64,000 bases of DNA from Candidatus Electrothrix aestuarii. Lineage in GTDB: Bacteria; Desulfobacterota; Desulfobulbia; Desulfobulbales; Desulfobulbaceae. The stretch covers positions 4,069,821-4,133,820 of the forward strand of contig CP159373.1 of NCBI GenBank assembly GCA_032595685.2, in the 5' to 3' direction. The position numbers and the translations under genes are program-made. The notes beneath the pieces were generated by a model that was given only the letters and a program-made list of their open reading frames with translations, did no database searches and had not been told where the DNA came from. Positions 8,612-17,066 of the stretch are shown in pieces; the stretch's first letter is position 1, and each line of letters opens with the position of its first letter.

Positions 8612-9007
8612 TTGCAACATTATTGCAATACAACATTTCAACATTTGCAAAAAACATTGCAGAGACCAAGAATAAATAGGCCCAAACGACGACAAAGCAA
8701 GGGACTGAGTCTGAAAGAAAAAAAGATCTTTCGTCGTGTCCTCTTGACTTTTTTTCTGGCTGGGAGTTTTTTCCTTTTATTTGCTCCACGTTGCAGCCTG
8801 TATTCTTATTATAAGATGGAGAAAAAGTCAAACAGGCTGGTTGAAGAGAATAAAAGATTACTGGAAGAAAAGGCGGCACTGGAAAAGGAAATTGATCTGC
8901 TTCTCCATGATAAGGAGTACCTGGAAAAAATTGCCCGGGAAAAGTACGGGATGCTGAAAAAAAACGAGGAAGTGTATTACCTTGATCCAAAAGCGAAAAA
9001 AAAATAG
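8612..9007 (+). CDS. ftsB: FtsB/DivIC-type septum formation initiator protein
   Basis: A small bitopic division protein expected to join FtsL and FtsQ at the septum. Seen are a basic cytoplasmic tail, one membrane helix (V-L-L-T-F-F-L-A-G-S-F-F-L-L-F, residues ~44-60), then a long heptad-like coiled coil (N-R-L-V-E-E-N-K-R-L-L-E-E-K-A-A-L) and the typical ending L-E-K-I-A-R-E-K-Y-G-M. The first codon used is TTG at 8612. A TATAAT at 8597-8602 lies so close upstream that the real start may be further in, since the tail before the membrane helix is long for FtsB. The 3' end overlaps the next gene by 26 bases. Confidence 0.8.
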   Translation: MQHYCNTTFQHLQKTLQRPRINRPKRRQSKGLSLKEKKIFRRVLLTFFLAGSFFLLFAPRCSLYSYYKMEKKSNRLVEENKRLLEEKAALEKEIDLLLHDKEYLEKIAREKYGMLKKNEEVYYLDPKAKKK

Positions 9008-12000
9008 GCTATGTTCTGTTCTGGCAGTGCTTGTCCTGGCTTTTCTGAGTGTTTTAGGTGTCGGTACAGGTTGGGCTGCAAAGAATCCCCCTGCTGCCTC
9101 TGTTGAGCTTTCTCCGGCAGAACAGAACTGGCTGAAGCAACACCCTCGAATATCCTTGGGTTATACGCTGGATTTTCCTCCAGTACTTATGCAGCAGACT
9201 GATGGTGAGCTTGCTGGTATTCTCCCTGATTACATTAAGCTTCTTAACCGAAATCTTGGTGTAGATATTCAGCTGGTTGTGGATTCCTGGCCGGAGATCA
9301 TTCGCCTTGCCAAAGCGCGCGAGATTGATGGCTTGGGGCCGAGTTTTTCTCTTGAATCGCGCAAAGAATACTTTCGTTTTACCCAGCCTCTTTTTTTTCA
9401 TTATCACAGCATTTATGCTCGCTCCGATGAACTCCGACGTTTTAACCAACTTTCAGACCTCAAAGGGTATCGCATTGGTTATACCCGCAGTGTGGCCGTA
9501 GAAAAAGAACTCCTGGAAAAGGAACAGGGTATTATCCCTGTACCGTTAGAAAATAACGAGGCATTGGCAACGGCCTTGCTGAACGGTGACATTGATGCCA
9601 TTGTTGCCAATATTACGCTTGAATACTGGCGAAAGCAGAATATCCAGCCCAGCTTTGGCGTGGCAGCCATCCTTCCTGAAACTCGTCTTCCTATTGTTTT
9701 CTCTCTTCGTAAAGACTGGCCGGAGTTGACGTCTATTCTGAATAAGGGCTTTGAACTCATTAGCGCACAGGAAAAGCAACAGATTCTTAACCGCTGGCTA
9801 GGAGCGCAGACTGCAGCCCAAGGAATGCAGGCTGGGGTGATTGAGCTGACACTTGAAGAACGGAATTGGCTCGCAAAGCACCCAGTTATCCCTTTCACTT
9901 TTGATCCGGGTTGGGCTCCGGTTGAATTTACTGATGATCAGGGCCAACCACAAGGAATTTCAAGAGACTACTTGCATTGGCTGGAAAAAAAATTGAACGT
10001 TCAGTTTCAGCCTGTTTGTGCTGAGTCCATTGAGCAGGCGCAGAAAATGATGAACAAGGGACAGATCCTGCTTTTTCCTGCCTTAACCAAGACCGACAAA
10101 CGAAAAGAGCATTTTTACTTTACCTCATCCTATCTTTCTTTGCCTGTGGCTATCTTTTCAGATGCTAATATCACCTATCTGGGGGACCTGGAAGATTTAG
10201 AGGGGAAAAAGGTGGCAGTAGCAAAAGGATATGCCGTGCAGGAATGGCTTCAACGGGATTATCCCCAGATTGAGCTGGTACCGGCTCCGTCTGTCAGTGG
10301 GGGGCTTCATATGGTTACGCAGGGAAAGGCCTTTGCCTTTGTTGGCAGCCTGCTTACCACCAGCTATTATATTGGTCAAACCGGCCTTACGCAGCTGAGG
10401 GTTGTTGGTGAAACATCCTATTCTTATCGTGTACGCATGGCTGTTCCCAGGCAGGAACCCCTTTTGCAGAGTATTTTGAATAAGGGAATAGGGGCTATCT
10501 CTCAGGCTGAGCACGATGCTATTTACCATAGATGGATATCTGTGCAGTACACGCATCATGTGGATTATCAGCTTTTTCTTATTGTTCTTGCAGGAGCAAG
10601 TCTTTTACTGCTTCTGTTTAGCTTCTGGACCTGGCGCCTGATGAAAGAAGTCAAGCGAAGGCGGCAGACAGAGGCTGCTTTATTGGATAAAGAGCATCTC
10701 CTTGCAGATCTCATAGATTTTTTTCCAGAGGCTGTCCTTGTCGTTGATAGACAGGGGGTTGTTATAGCCTGGAATAAGGCTATGGAAAAGCTGAGCGGTG
10801 TTCCAGCAGAAGAAATGCTAGGGAAAGGGAATTATGCCTATGCTGTGCCTTTTTACGGTATTCCTCAGCCTATCCTGATTGATTACGCAGGTCGACCTGC
10901 TGTGGAAATCACCTCGGTCTACGAGCATGTACAGATAGAGGGTGACAAGATAACCGCTGAAAATTCTCAGATTATCTTGGATGGAAAACATGTTTGCCTC
11001 CTTGGCACCGCCTCTGTTTTGCGGGACTCCCAGGAGAAAATCGTTGCCTCCATTGAGTCTATTCGCGATGTGACAGAAGCACGACAGGCGGAACAAGACC
11101 TGCTTCATGCCCGAGACGCAGCTGAGTCTGCTGCCAAGGCCAAATCGGAATTTCTTGCTACCATGAGCCATGAGATCCGAACGCCTATGAACGCGATTAT
11201 CAATCTTACCCGCCTGCTTTTAGATACATCCTTAGATTATGATCAGCGAAGTTATGCTCAAATCTCAATGGATTCTTCTGAATTACTTCTCTCGTTGATC
11301 AACGATATTCTTGATTTTTCCAAGATAGAGGCTGGCAAGCTCGAATTGGAGCATGCCTCATTTGACTTGAGAGAGCTGGTGAAAACAGTCCTCAGTCCTA
11401 TGCGCATTAAGGCTGAAGATAAGGGCCTTTCTCTTGGCTTGGTCATTGAGCCAGAGGTCCATCCCTTTCTTATAGGGGACTCGGTTCGTCTTCAGCAGAT
11501 TCTCTTGAATTTTTTGAATAATGCAATCAAATTTACAGCCTCTGGTGGTGTACTTGTCCATATTGCTGTGCAGGAGGAGGAAGGGAAGGAGGTGCTGCTG
11601 CAAATTAGTGTAGAGGATAGCGGTATTGGTATTCCAGAGGACAGAATGACCAGGCTTTTCCAAACCTTTTCCCAGGCAGATACATCAACATCGCGGAAAT
11701 ATGGCGGCACAGGTCTTGGCTTGGCCATTTGCAAGCGTTTAAGTGAGCTTATGGGTGGGCAGGTTGGTGTCCAAAGTGAAGCGGGTGAGGGCAGCACATT
11801 CTGGTTCACAGTGCGGGTTCAGAAAACAAGTGAAGACACCTTGCTCAGTAAAAAGGAGAGTACCCATTTTCATGATACTCTGCCTTTGACACCCAATATT
11901 TTATTGGTAGAAGACAATAAAATTAACCAATATGTAGCTCTTTCCATCCTGAAAAAATTTCAGCTGGCTGCGGATGTGGCTGAGAATGGGGTCGAGGCTC

Positions 12001-12734
12001 TTGAGATGCAGAGACAAAAAGAGTATGATGTGGTCCTTATGGATATTCAGATGCCGGAGATGGATGGTTTTGAGGCGGCACGTCATATCCGTAATCCCGC
12101 CACTGGAGTCCTGCGTCCAGATGTGCCGATAGTCGCTATGACAGCTGATGCCACCAAAGAAGATCGGGAAAAATGTTTTGCTGCTGGAATGAATGATTAT
12201 ATTTCCAAACCAGTAAATCGCGATCGCCTCTTTCTTGTCCTCCAGGAGCAGCTCAGCAAGGCAGCAGTATATCATGATGAGCATGCAACAAAGTCAGACT
12301 CATCGCAAAACGGTGAACAGATTAGGCCTATGCAGGGGAATCCGTCCTTGCAAGACAATGCATCATTTAATGCACCATCTCTTCTGCTTGATGATTGCCT
12401 GCCCATTTTTGATCGAGATGATCTTGTGGAGCGAATGGGAGGTTATGAAGACGGTATTGAAGAGTTTATGGAGGAGTTCCCAACCTATCTCTCTGCCGAT
12501 ATTAAAGAGTTACAGCTTGCCTTGGCGAAGAATGACATGGCGGGTATCCTGAGCAGCACCCATAAAATTAAAGGAATGTGTGCAAATGCCTCTGTGGAGC
12601 GGGTGCGGGAGGTGGCCTACCGGATGGAGTTGACAGCTAAGGAAGGAAAGATTGATACTGTTCAGGTCTTTATGCCTCTTCTTGAACAGGAAGCAAAGGC
12701 TTTGGCCGCGTATTTGGATGAAAAGGATTCATAA
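8982..12734 (+). CDS. BvgS-like hybrid sensor histidine kinase with two periplasmic binding domains
   Basis: A 1250-residue phosphorelay sensor in the inner membrane. Domains in order: signal segment (~10-33), two tandem SBP_bac_3-type periplasmic solute-binding domains (~45-275 and ~285-525), one membrane helix (~533-553), PAS (~575-700, V-D-R-Q-G-V-V-I-A-W-N), HisKA with phospho-acceptor His730 in M-S-H-E-I-R-T-P, HATPase (N-box L-N-F-L-N-N-A-I-K-F-T; G-G-T-G-L-G-L), receiver with Asp1021 in L-M-D-I-Q-M-P-E-M-D-G, and C-terminal HPt with His1194 in S-T-H-K-I-K-G. The start is TTG at 8982, chosen because GAGGAAG lies nine bases before it and the next residues form a signal sequence. It overlaps the ftsB-like gene. 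The ligand is unknown, and no response regulator with an output domain is adjacent. Confidence 0.93.
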   Translation: MIQKRKKNRLCSVLAVLVLAFLSVLGVGTGWAAKNPPAASVELSPAEQNWLKQHPRISLGYTLDFPPVLMQQTDGELAGILPDYIKLLNRNLGVDIQLVVDSWPEIIRLAKAREIDGLGPSFSLESRKEYFRFTQPLFFHYHSIYARSDELRRFNQLSDLKGYRIGYTRSVAVEKELLEKEQGIIPVPLENNEALATALLNGDIDAIVANITLEYWRKQNIQPSFGVAAILPETRLPIVFSLRKDWPELTSILNKGFELISAQEKQQILNRWLGAQTAAQGMQAGVIELTLEERNWLAKHPVIPFTFDPGWAPVEFTDDQGQPQGISRDYLHWLEKKLNVQFQPVCAESIEQAQKMMNKGQILLFPALTKTDKRKEHFYFTSSYLSLPVAIFSDANITYLGDLEDLEGKKVAVAKGYAVQEWLQRDYPQIELVPAPSVSGGLHMVTQGKAFAFVGSLLTTSYYIGQTGLTQLRVVGETSYSYRVRMAVPRQEPLLQSILNKGIGAISQAEHDAIYHRWISVQYTHHVDYQLFLIVLAGASLLLLLFSFWTWRLMKEVKRRRQTEAALLDKEHLLADLIDFFPEAVLVVDRQGVVIAWNKAMEKLSGVPAEEMLGKGNYAYAVPFYGIPQPILIDYAGRPAVEITSVYEHVQIEGDKITAENSQIILDGKHVCLLGTASVLRDSQEKIVASIESIRDVTEARQAEQDLLHARDAAESAAKAKSEFLATMSHEIRTPMNAIINLTRLLLDTSLDYDQRSYAQISMDSSELLLSLINDILDFSKIEAGKLELEHASFDLRELVKTVLSPMRIKAEDKGLSLGLVIEPEVHPFLIGDSVRLQQILLNFLNNAIKFTASGGVLVHIAVQEEEGKEVLLQISVEDSGIGIPEDRMTRLFQTFSQADTSTSRKYGGTGLGLAICKRLSELMGGQVGVQSEAGEGSTFWFTVRVQKTSEDTLLSKKESTHFHDTLPLTPNILLVEDNKINQYVALSILKKFQLAADVAENGVEALEMQRQKEYDVVLMDIQMPEMDGFEAARHIRNPATGVLRPDVPIVAMTADATKEDREKCFAAGMNDYISKPVNRDRLFLVLQEQLSKAAVYHDEHATKSDSSQNGEQIRPMQGNPSLQDNASFNAPSLLLDDCLPIFDRDDLVERMGGYEDGIEEFMEEFPTYLSADIKELQLALAKNDMAGILSSTHKIKGMCANASVERVREVAYRMELTAKEGKIDTVQVFMPLLEQEAKALAAYLDEKDS

Positions 12735-12752
12735 GGTTCATCTTAGGATGAT

Positions 12753-12785
12753 AAGCGCCCTGATTTTTTATGCCTCAGGGCGCTT
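12753..12785. terminator. 11-bp hairpin after the hybrid kinase gene
   Basis: AAGCGCCCTGA (12753-12763) pairs perfectly with TCAGGGCGCTT (12775-12785). The loop holds TTTTTT. There is no T-run after the stem on the plus strand, so it is a probable but not classic terminator between convergent genes. Confidence 0.6.
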
Positions 12786-12831
12786 GGAAAACGTATTTTC
12801 GAAGACCACACGGGCCTTCCTGTTTTTATGC

Positions 12832-13047
12832 TCAGGAAAATCCAGATTTGGAGGAGCAACCTGAGGGGAATCCGCCAGGAATGGAAGAACCACCAGAGCT
12901 CATTCGGAAATTGCTAGATGAGATGGTTTTCTTCACCTCAAGACTTTGGCATTCCGGGCATTTTACAATGTCCGCTTCATTGGCTGAGGTACTTAACACC
13001 TCAAAGTGTTTTTCGCATTTTTTGCACACATACTCATAGATGGGCAT
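12832..13047 (-). CDS. FmdB-family zinc-ribbon protein
   Basis: A small regulatory-type zinc-ribbon protein of unknown exact role. The start is the ATG at 13047, giving M-P-I-Y-E-Y-V-C, because GGAG lies eight bases upstream and this is the family N-terminus; the open frame extends 13 codons further without support. Two CxxC pairs, C-K-K-C (with H three residues on) and C-P-E-C, form the ribbon. The tail is Ser/Gly rich and carries one more Cys. At 71 residues the length is normal. It is convergent with the kinase gene and has its own transcript. Confidence 0.9.
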   Translation of the reverse strand: MPIYEYVCKKCEKHFEVLSTSANEADIVKCPECQSLEVKKTISSSNFRMSSGGSSIPGGFPSGCSSKSGFS

Positions 13048-13140
13048 ATTTGTTCTCCAGATCTTGGTGAAATAAGCATACTGCATTCAGTATATCTTCC
13101 AGCGCTGAGTTGATCCTGAGCTGGTCTGATGTAATAAAGA

Positions 13141-13163
13141 GCCCTCCCAACCTGCGGGAGGAA
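13141..13163. terminator. Short GC hairpin between FmdB and the UDG-like gene
   Basis: CCTCCC and GGGAGG flank a six-base loop in the spacer between divergent genes. It could be an operator or part of an upstream structure; no T-run follows. Confidence 0.3.
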
Positions 13164-13192
13164 TAACGAAATAATAAGCACTGGAGCAGCAT

Positions 13193-14149
13193 TTGTCAGC
13201 CGAAAAAAGAGCCCCTGATCAATCATCGGACAGGGAAAGAGGAAAAAAAATCGATCCGGCATCACTGACTTTGCTCACTGCCCAGGTTCGTCACCTTCTC
13301 GCCTTTCATAAAGAAATAGGCCTGACGACCTATCCTGCTGCCCAACAATTGCGGCAATTTCTCACCCGAGCTCAGAAGCCGCAGCCTTCTTCTTATCCAC
13401 AAGAACAGAAGGGGAAAGATGCATACCCAGTAGAATCTACGGGGATGCCTGAGCATCGTTTTGAAAAAGCAGGAGAGCGCGCAAGACCTGGAAGGACTGC
13501 GTCCCCCAGTCCCCAACCTCAAGTGCGCAAGGAGAATACGCCTCCGGCAAAGGCAACGGTCGAGAGTATTCAGCAGTCCTTGAAGGCCTTAAGCCAAGAG
13601 ATCATGCAATGCCCTCAATGCTCTTCTAGGAAAGAGGTGAAGAAAGTACTTGGCCTGGGGAGTCTTGAGCCACGCTTGTTGATTGTGGGAGATTGTTGTG
13701 TTGATGCCGAAAGCACAGCTACCACTCAGCTGATCTGGGGAGAGGAAGAGGATGCTATGCTCTGGAGAATGATGACAGCTATTGGACTTGAGCAGGACGG
13801 AGTCTATGTCACCAATGCGATGAAATGTGTCCAACCGAGGTTTGACCAGGCAAATTCTTCCGTGGAGTTGCCTTGCCTTTCGTTTTTAGAAAAAGAATTG
13901 CAGATCCTTCGTCCGAGACTGATTTGTGCTATGGGGGATATCGCAACGCGGGCCCTGCTAAAAACAAAGGCTCCCTTGGCGCGGGTGCGGGGGCGCTTTC
14001 ATACCTATAAATACCCACAGGGAGGGGTGGCGAAAGTTATGCCCACCTTTCACCCACGCTTACTTTTGCAATACCCGGAAATGAAGCAAGCAACGTGGAA
14101 GGATCTTCAGGCTGTGCAAAAAGCCCTTCAGGCTCCATGCTGCCAATAA
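13193..14149 (+). CDS. Uracil-DNA glycosylase superfamily protein (family 4/5-like, divergent)
   Basis: Probably a base-excision enzyme or a relative. The start is TTG at 13193 with GGAG about seven bases before it. The first ~125 residues are a low-complexity, Pro/Gln/Arg-rich extension. The UDG domain then begins near C-P-Q-C. Four Cys can hold the [4Fe-4S] cluster of family 4: C-P-Q-C, A-M-K-C and, 15 residues later, L-P-C. The second catalytic block F-H-P-R-L-L-L is present (family H-P-S/R). The first block, normally G-E-x-P-G, reads G-D-C-C-V, so the water-activating site is altered and activity is uncertain. Its 3' end overlaps the convergent gene at 14037. Confidence 0.8.
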   Translation: MSAEKRAPDQSSDRERGKKIDPASLTLLTAQVRHLLAFHKEIGLTTYPAAQQLRQFLTRAQKPQPSSYPQEQKGKDAYPVESTGMPEHRFEKAGERARPGRTASPSPQPQVRKENTPPAKATVESIQQSLKALSQEIMQCPQCSSRKEVKKVLGLGSLEPRLLIVGDCCVDAESTATTQLIWGEEEDAMLWRMMTAIGLEQDGVYVTNAMKCVQPRFDQANSSVELPCLSFLEKELQILRPRLICAMGDIATRALLKTKAPLARVRGRFHTYKYPQGGVAKVMPTFHPRLLLQYPEMKQATWKDLQAVQKALQAPCCQ

Positions 14150-14504
14150 TATTCATACGGCCAGTTCGCCTCGCCAGGACAGCCTGCCCCTTTCTCATGC
14201 TCATAGCATTGATTGAGTCCACATCACTCTCCCCCACCTGCGGCGGGAGATTATACTCTTTTCCCATGTAAAAAATATTCAGCTGGTTAACAAGAGGAAG
14301 AGCAACCTGTTCTATAATGTTTTCATTGGTGCAGCTAACTCTTTTATTTGCAATAATTAAAAAATCGTATTGCAAGGTTCTCTCCCGATTGCTCAGCTGA
14401 ACTGAAAATCTTGTATCTAAATCAGATAAGGCCAAGGCATTGACTGAAGAAAAAAGTAAGAAAGTCAATACAACTGCGCTCAATACGCTCTGTATCTTCT
14501 TCAC
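14037..14504 (-). CDS. Small secreted protein of unknown function
   Basis: 155 residues, not recognised. The start is GTG at 14504, with AAGGAG seven to eight bases upstream and a clean signal peptide (M-K-K-I-Q-S-V-L-S-A-V-V-L-T-F-L-L-F, cleaved near A-L-A), so it is exported. The mature part has one Cys and no known motif. The last 113 bases overlap the 3' end of the UDG-like gene on the opposite strand. The signal peptide and ribosome site make it more likely real than a shadow frame. Confidence 0.6.
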   Translation of the reverse strand: MKKIQSVLSAVVLTFLLFSSVNALALSDLDTRFSVQLSNRERTLQYDFLIIANKRVSCTNENIIEQVALPLVNQLNIFYMGKEYNLPPQVGESDVDSINAMSMRKGQAVLARRTGRMNIIGSMEPEGLFAQPEDPSTLLASFPGIAKVSVGERWA

Positions 14505-14923
14505 CGCATCTCCTTATACGAGTTAAGTTGTCGTAGACCAACGCCGCCAGAATCCACCTCCGAATCTCCGGCCTGCCATAGGTATATACATCGCGCCCTT
14601 CCAAAGATGTAAATCCAAATTTACAAAACAATTACATTTGACTTACTGAAGAGACAAATCCTCTTTACATGCATTGCGTATCATATACTTACAGGCAAGA
14701 AGGCAGGATGTCTTGCCGGGTGCTCAAGCAGCGCATAGCCAATAGCCACATAGAATAGGGAAAAGAGAAAAACAAGCCGATCAGTGCCTTTGAAGGTTGA
14801 ACGTCACTGAGGTGTTACATACAAAATATGTAGAAAAAGAGAAAGATACTATCTCGTTCCCACAAAAGCAAAGTGCCTTGAGTAATTGCTGTGCCCTTTA
14901 TAAATCAAATGGAGGACAAAACA

Positions 14924-15391
14924 ATGCTCTATCAATCAAGCACATTATATAACGAAAGAACAATAAACTCTTTGGTACCCAACTTTTTATGGGAAATACT
15001 TAGCCCGGAATGGCTCACTGATTATGAAACAGCTCTTTCCTTTGCTCAGCAGATGGACAAAATCATCTTGGTGCATTTTACAAGCAGTGATGTCTGCCAA
15101 TACTGTGACTATCTCAAAAAAGAGGTTTACTATACATTACAGTTTGTTCGTTGGGCCACGAAAAACGCTATCCTCTTAAAAATAGACCTCCCTGCCTACA
15201 AATCCTTACCAGAACACATAGTAGCCCAAAACAAAGGACTGAAGAAAAAATATAGTATCAGCTGCTACCCCACCGTTATCGGTTTATATCCTGACGGCAC
15301 AGAGCGGGGAAGACTTGAAGGATATTATCCCGGAACCGGGGTCGCTGATTGGTTAAGAGGATTCAATAAAATTACCATGCTGACACCATAA
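14924..15391 (+). CDS. Thioredoxin-fold protein with C-Q-Y-C motif
   Basis: A 155-residue protein of the thioredoxin-like (Thioredoxin_7/DUF255-like) group. The ATG at 14924 is chosen because GGAGG sits eight bases before it; an upstream GTG in frame at 14891 has no such site. The redox segment is V-H-F-T-S-S-D-V-C-Q-Y-C, followed later by Y-S-I-S-C-Y-P-T-V with the cis-Pro before T-V. There is no signal peptide or membrane segment, so it is probably cytosolic. Substrate unknown; flanked by unrelated genes. Confidence 0.75.
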   Translation: MLYQSSTLYNERTINSLVPNFLWEILSPEWLTDYETALSFAQQMDKIILVHFTSSDVCQYCDYLKKEVYYTLQFVRWATKNAILLKIDLPAYKSLPEHIVAQNKGLKKKYSISCYPTVIGLYPDGTERGRLEGYYPGTGVADWLRGFNKITMLTP

Positions 15392-15421
15392 CGTCACTAC
15401 CTTGAGGTATCAGTATATCTC

Positions 15422-16069
15422 TTATTCATTGACATCGTTGAAGGTTAACGTCGCCGTATCAACAACCGTAACCGTTTCAATTGCAGCTTTGAGTACGTCA
15501 TAATCAACCTCCAGAGTACTTTCAGTGGGCAAGGATGGAGGTGTTTCTGATAAAGCGTAGAGCGTGATTGTATATTCATGAGTACCTACACTTGGAGAAC
15601 AGGGGGAGGTGTAGGATATCGCTGTTCCGTCTTTGTTCGATCCCATATACCAACTCCCGTCGTCAGCCTCTCCATAGGGGATCTCTGTAATAGAAGGATC
15701 AATATCCCAAAGGAGCAGATAGGAATTTGCCTGCGAGGTATCATCAGGGTTTGGATAATGATGCATTATAACGGCCAACGATCCTGCAGAATCAGGTACA
15801 TTAGACCAGGCTAAAGGAATGGAGTTCTCTACATCGTCTACCTTTTCTTCGCATTTATAAGCCTCAAGAAGTTCTCCATCGGCAACAGCACTGCTTGTTA
15901 AAGTGAAATCTGCTGTGCTTGTCGAACCTGACTGGGTATATGCTGGTAAATAGATGAATATATTGGACTCGCCAGCGCTCGTCGTTGCTGCGTAAGCAGA
16001 GCATACGAGCATTGCAGAGCCTGCGAGACTGGAAATATGCGCAAGAGCTTTTTTTGTAAACATACTCAT
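15422..16069 (-). CDS. YbhB/YbcL-like (PEBP family) secreted protein
   Basis: A 215-residue exported protein of the phosphatidylethanolamine-binding / Raf-kinase-inhibitor-like family. The ATG at 16069 follows AAGGAGAAA. The signal peptide ends near S-A-Y-A. Family features are I-P-L-A-W-S-N-V-P-D-S-A-G-S-L-A-V-I, the H-H-Y-P-N-P-D-D ligand-site loop, L-L-L-W-D-I-D-P and H-E-Y-T-I-T-L-Y-A-L. The ligand is unknown. The neighbouring YkgJ gene is divergent. Confidence 0.85.
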   Translation of the reverse strand: MSMFTKKALAHISSLAGSAMLVCSAYAATTSAGESNIFIYLPAYTQSGSTSTADFTLTSSAVADGELLEAYKCEEKVDDVENSIPLAWSNVPDSAGSLAVIMHHYPNPDDTSQANSYLLLWDIDPSITEIPYGEADDGSWYMGSNKDGTAISYTSPCSPSVGTHEYTITLYALSETPPSLPTESTLEVDYDVLKAAIETVTVVDTATLTFNDVNE

Positions 16070-16358
16070 TTTCTCCTTATCATAGGATATTATAGAAAGT
16101 TATCTGCGACACACCTTGTATCCTATCAAAATTTCGAATAATAAATCAATGCTTATCATTTTCGTTCCTCCCAGTCACTATCCTTGACAAAAAAAACAAT
16201 CACTTCTATGGTGTGACGGCATTACAAGTTCTGTCTCTCCCTATACCTTATAAGATGCACTTTCATCTCTGGATACAATATCTTGTAACGCTCCGTAGCC
16301 TATAAGGAACAGAGCATTTTCTGCTCTCACATCATGACGCACAATATAAATATTAATT

Positions 16359-16778
16359 ATGGAAAAACAATCTCCTTCCCTCTCTGACATCTTTAACTGC
16401 ACCCGCTGCGGTTATTGCTGCCAGGGGGAAACCACAGTTTCTCTGGATCAAGACGATCAAGAGCGAATGATCGCTGAATTAGGTCTGACACGACAGGAAG
16501 TCGAAGAAAAATACTGGCGAATTACCGGCAAAGTAGTACAAATGAAAATTGTAGACCATCACTGCATCTTTTATCAAAAAAATGCTGGCTGTACGGTGCA
16601 TCAAGGACGCCCTTGGCGCTGTGGTCAGTGGCCTCTGCATCCCAGCATGCTGCATGATAAGGACAATTTTCGTACCATCCGGGATTCCTGCCCTGGCCTT
16701 AATCAGGAAATCAGCTGGGAAGAGTTCTGTGATATTTTCAAAAAATTGCTAGAGCAAGAAGAAAAATTGATCTGCTGA
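16359..16778 (+). CDS. YkgJ-family cysteine-cluster protein
   Basis: A 139-residue protein of the YkgJ/FliB zinc- or iron-binding family. The Cys pattern is C-T-R-C-G-Y-C-C near the N-terminus, then H-H-C-I-F-Y, G-C-T-V-H-Q-G-R-P-W-R-C and a late S-C-P-G. It is probably a metal-cluster protein of unknown substrate. The start ATG at 16359 lies just after an AT-rich region and has no strong ribosome site. It lies upstream of, but well separated from, the glutamate synthase genes. Confidence 0.88.
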   Translation: MEKQSPSLSDIFNCTRCGYCCQGETTVSLDQDDQERMIAELGLTRQEVEEKYWRITGKVVQMKIVDHHCIFYQKNAGCTVHQGRPWRCGQWPLHPSMLHDKDNFRTIRDSCPGLNQEISWEEFCDIFKKLLEQEEKLIC

Positions 16779-17066
16779 TGCCCTTTTTCATTTTCATCGA
16801 ATTCTCTTCCTTTGCTTAAAAAAATTGAAGAACAGTTGGGAAAAATTTTCTGAGAATATACATAGAGGTCAAGAGAATGTGCAATAGCCTCTGAAAAGCT
16901 TTCACTTTTGCACGACGCGCTTTCTGTTTGACAGAATGTAGCTTTTTTTGTATTGTCAAGTATTTTTTTTGCACCGATGGTAAAATTAACGAAAATTTTA
17001 CCAAGAGATGCGGTGCATTTTCCTATTGAAAGAAAAGAGCATGAGAGAATTTCCGGGAGTCATTTT

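Noticed and set aside
14422-14631. 69-codon minus-strand frame reading GRDVYTYGRPEIRRWILAAL
   Set aside because: It overlaps the start and signal peptide of the secreted protein at 14504 in another frame and has no ribosome site. The motif looks protein-like but could be a remnant only.
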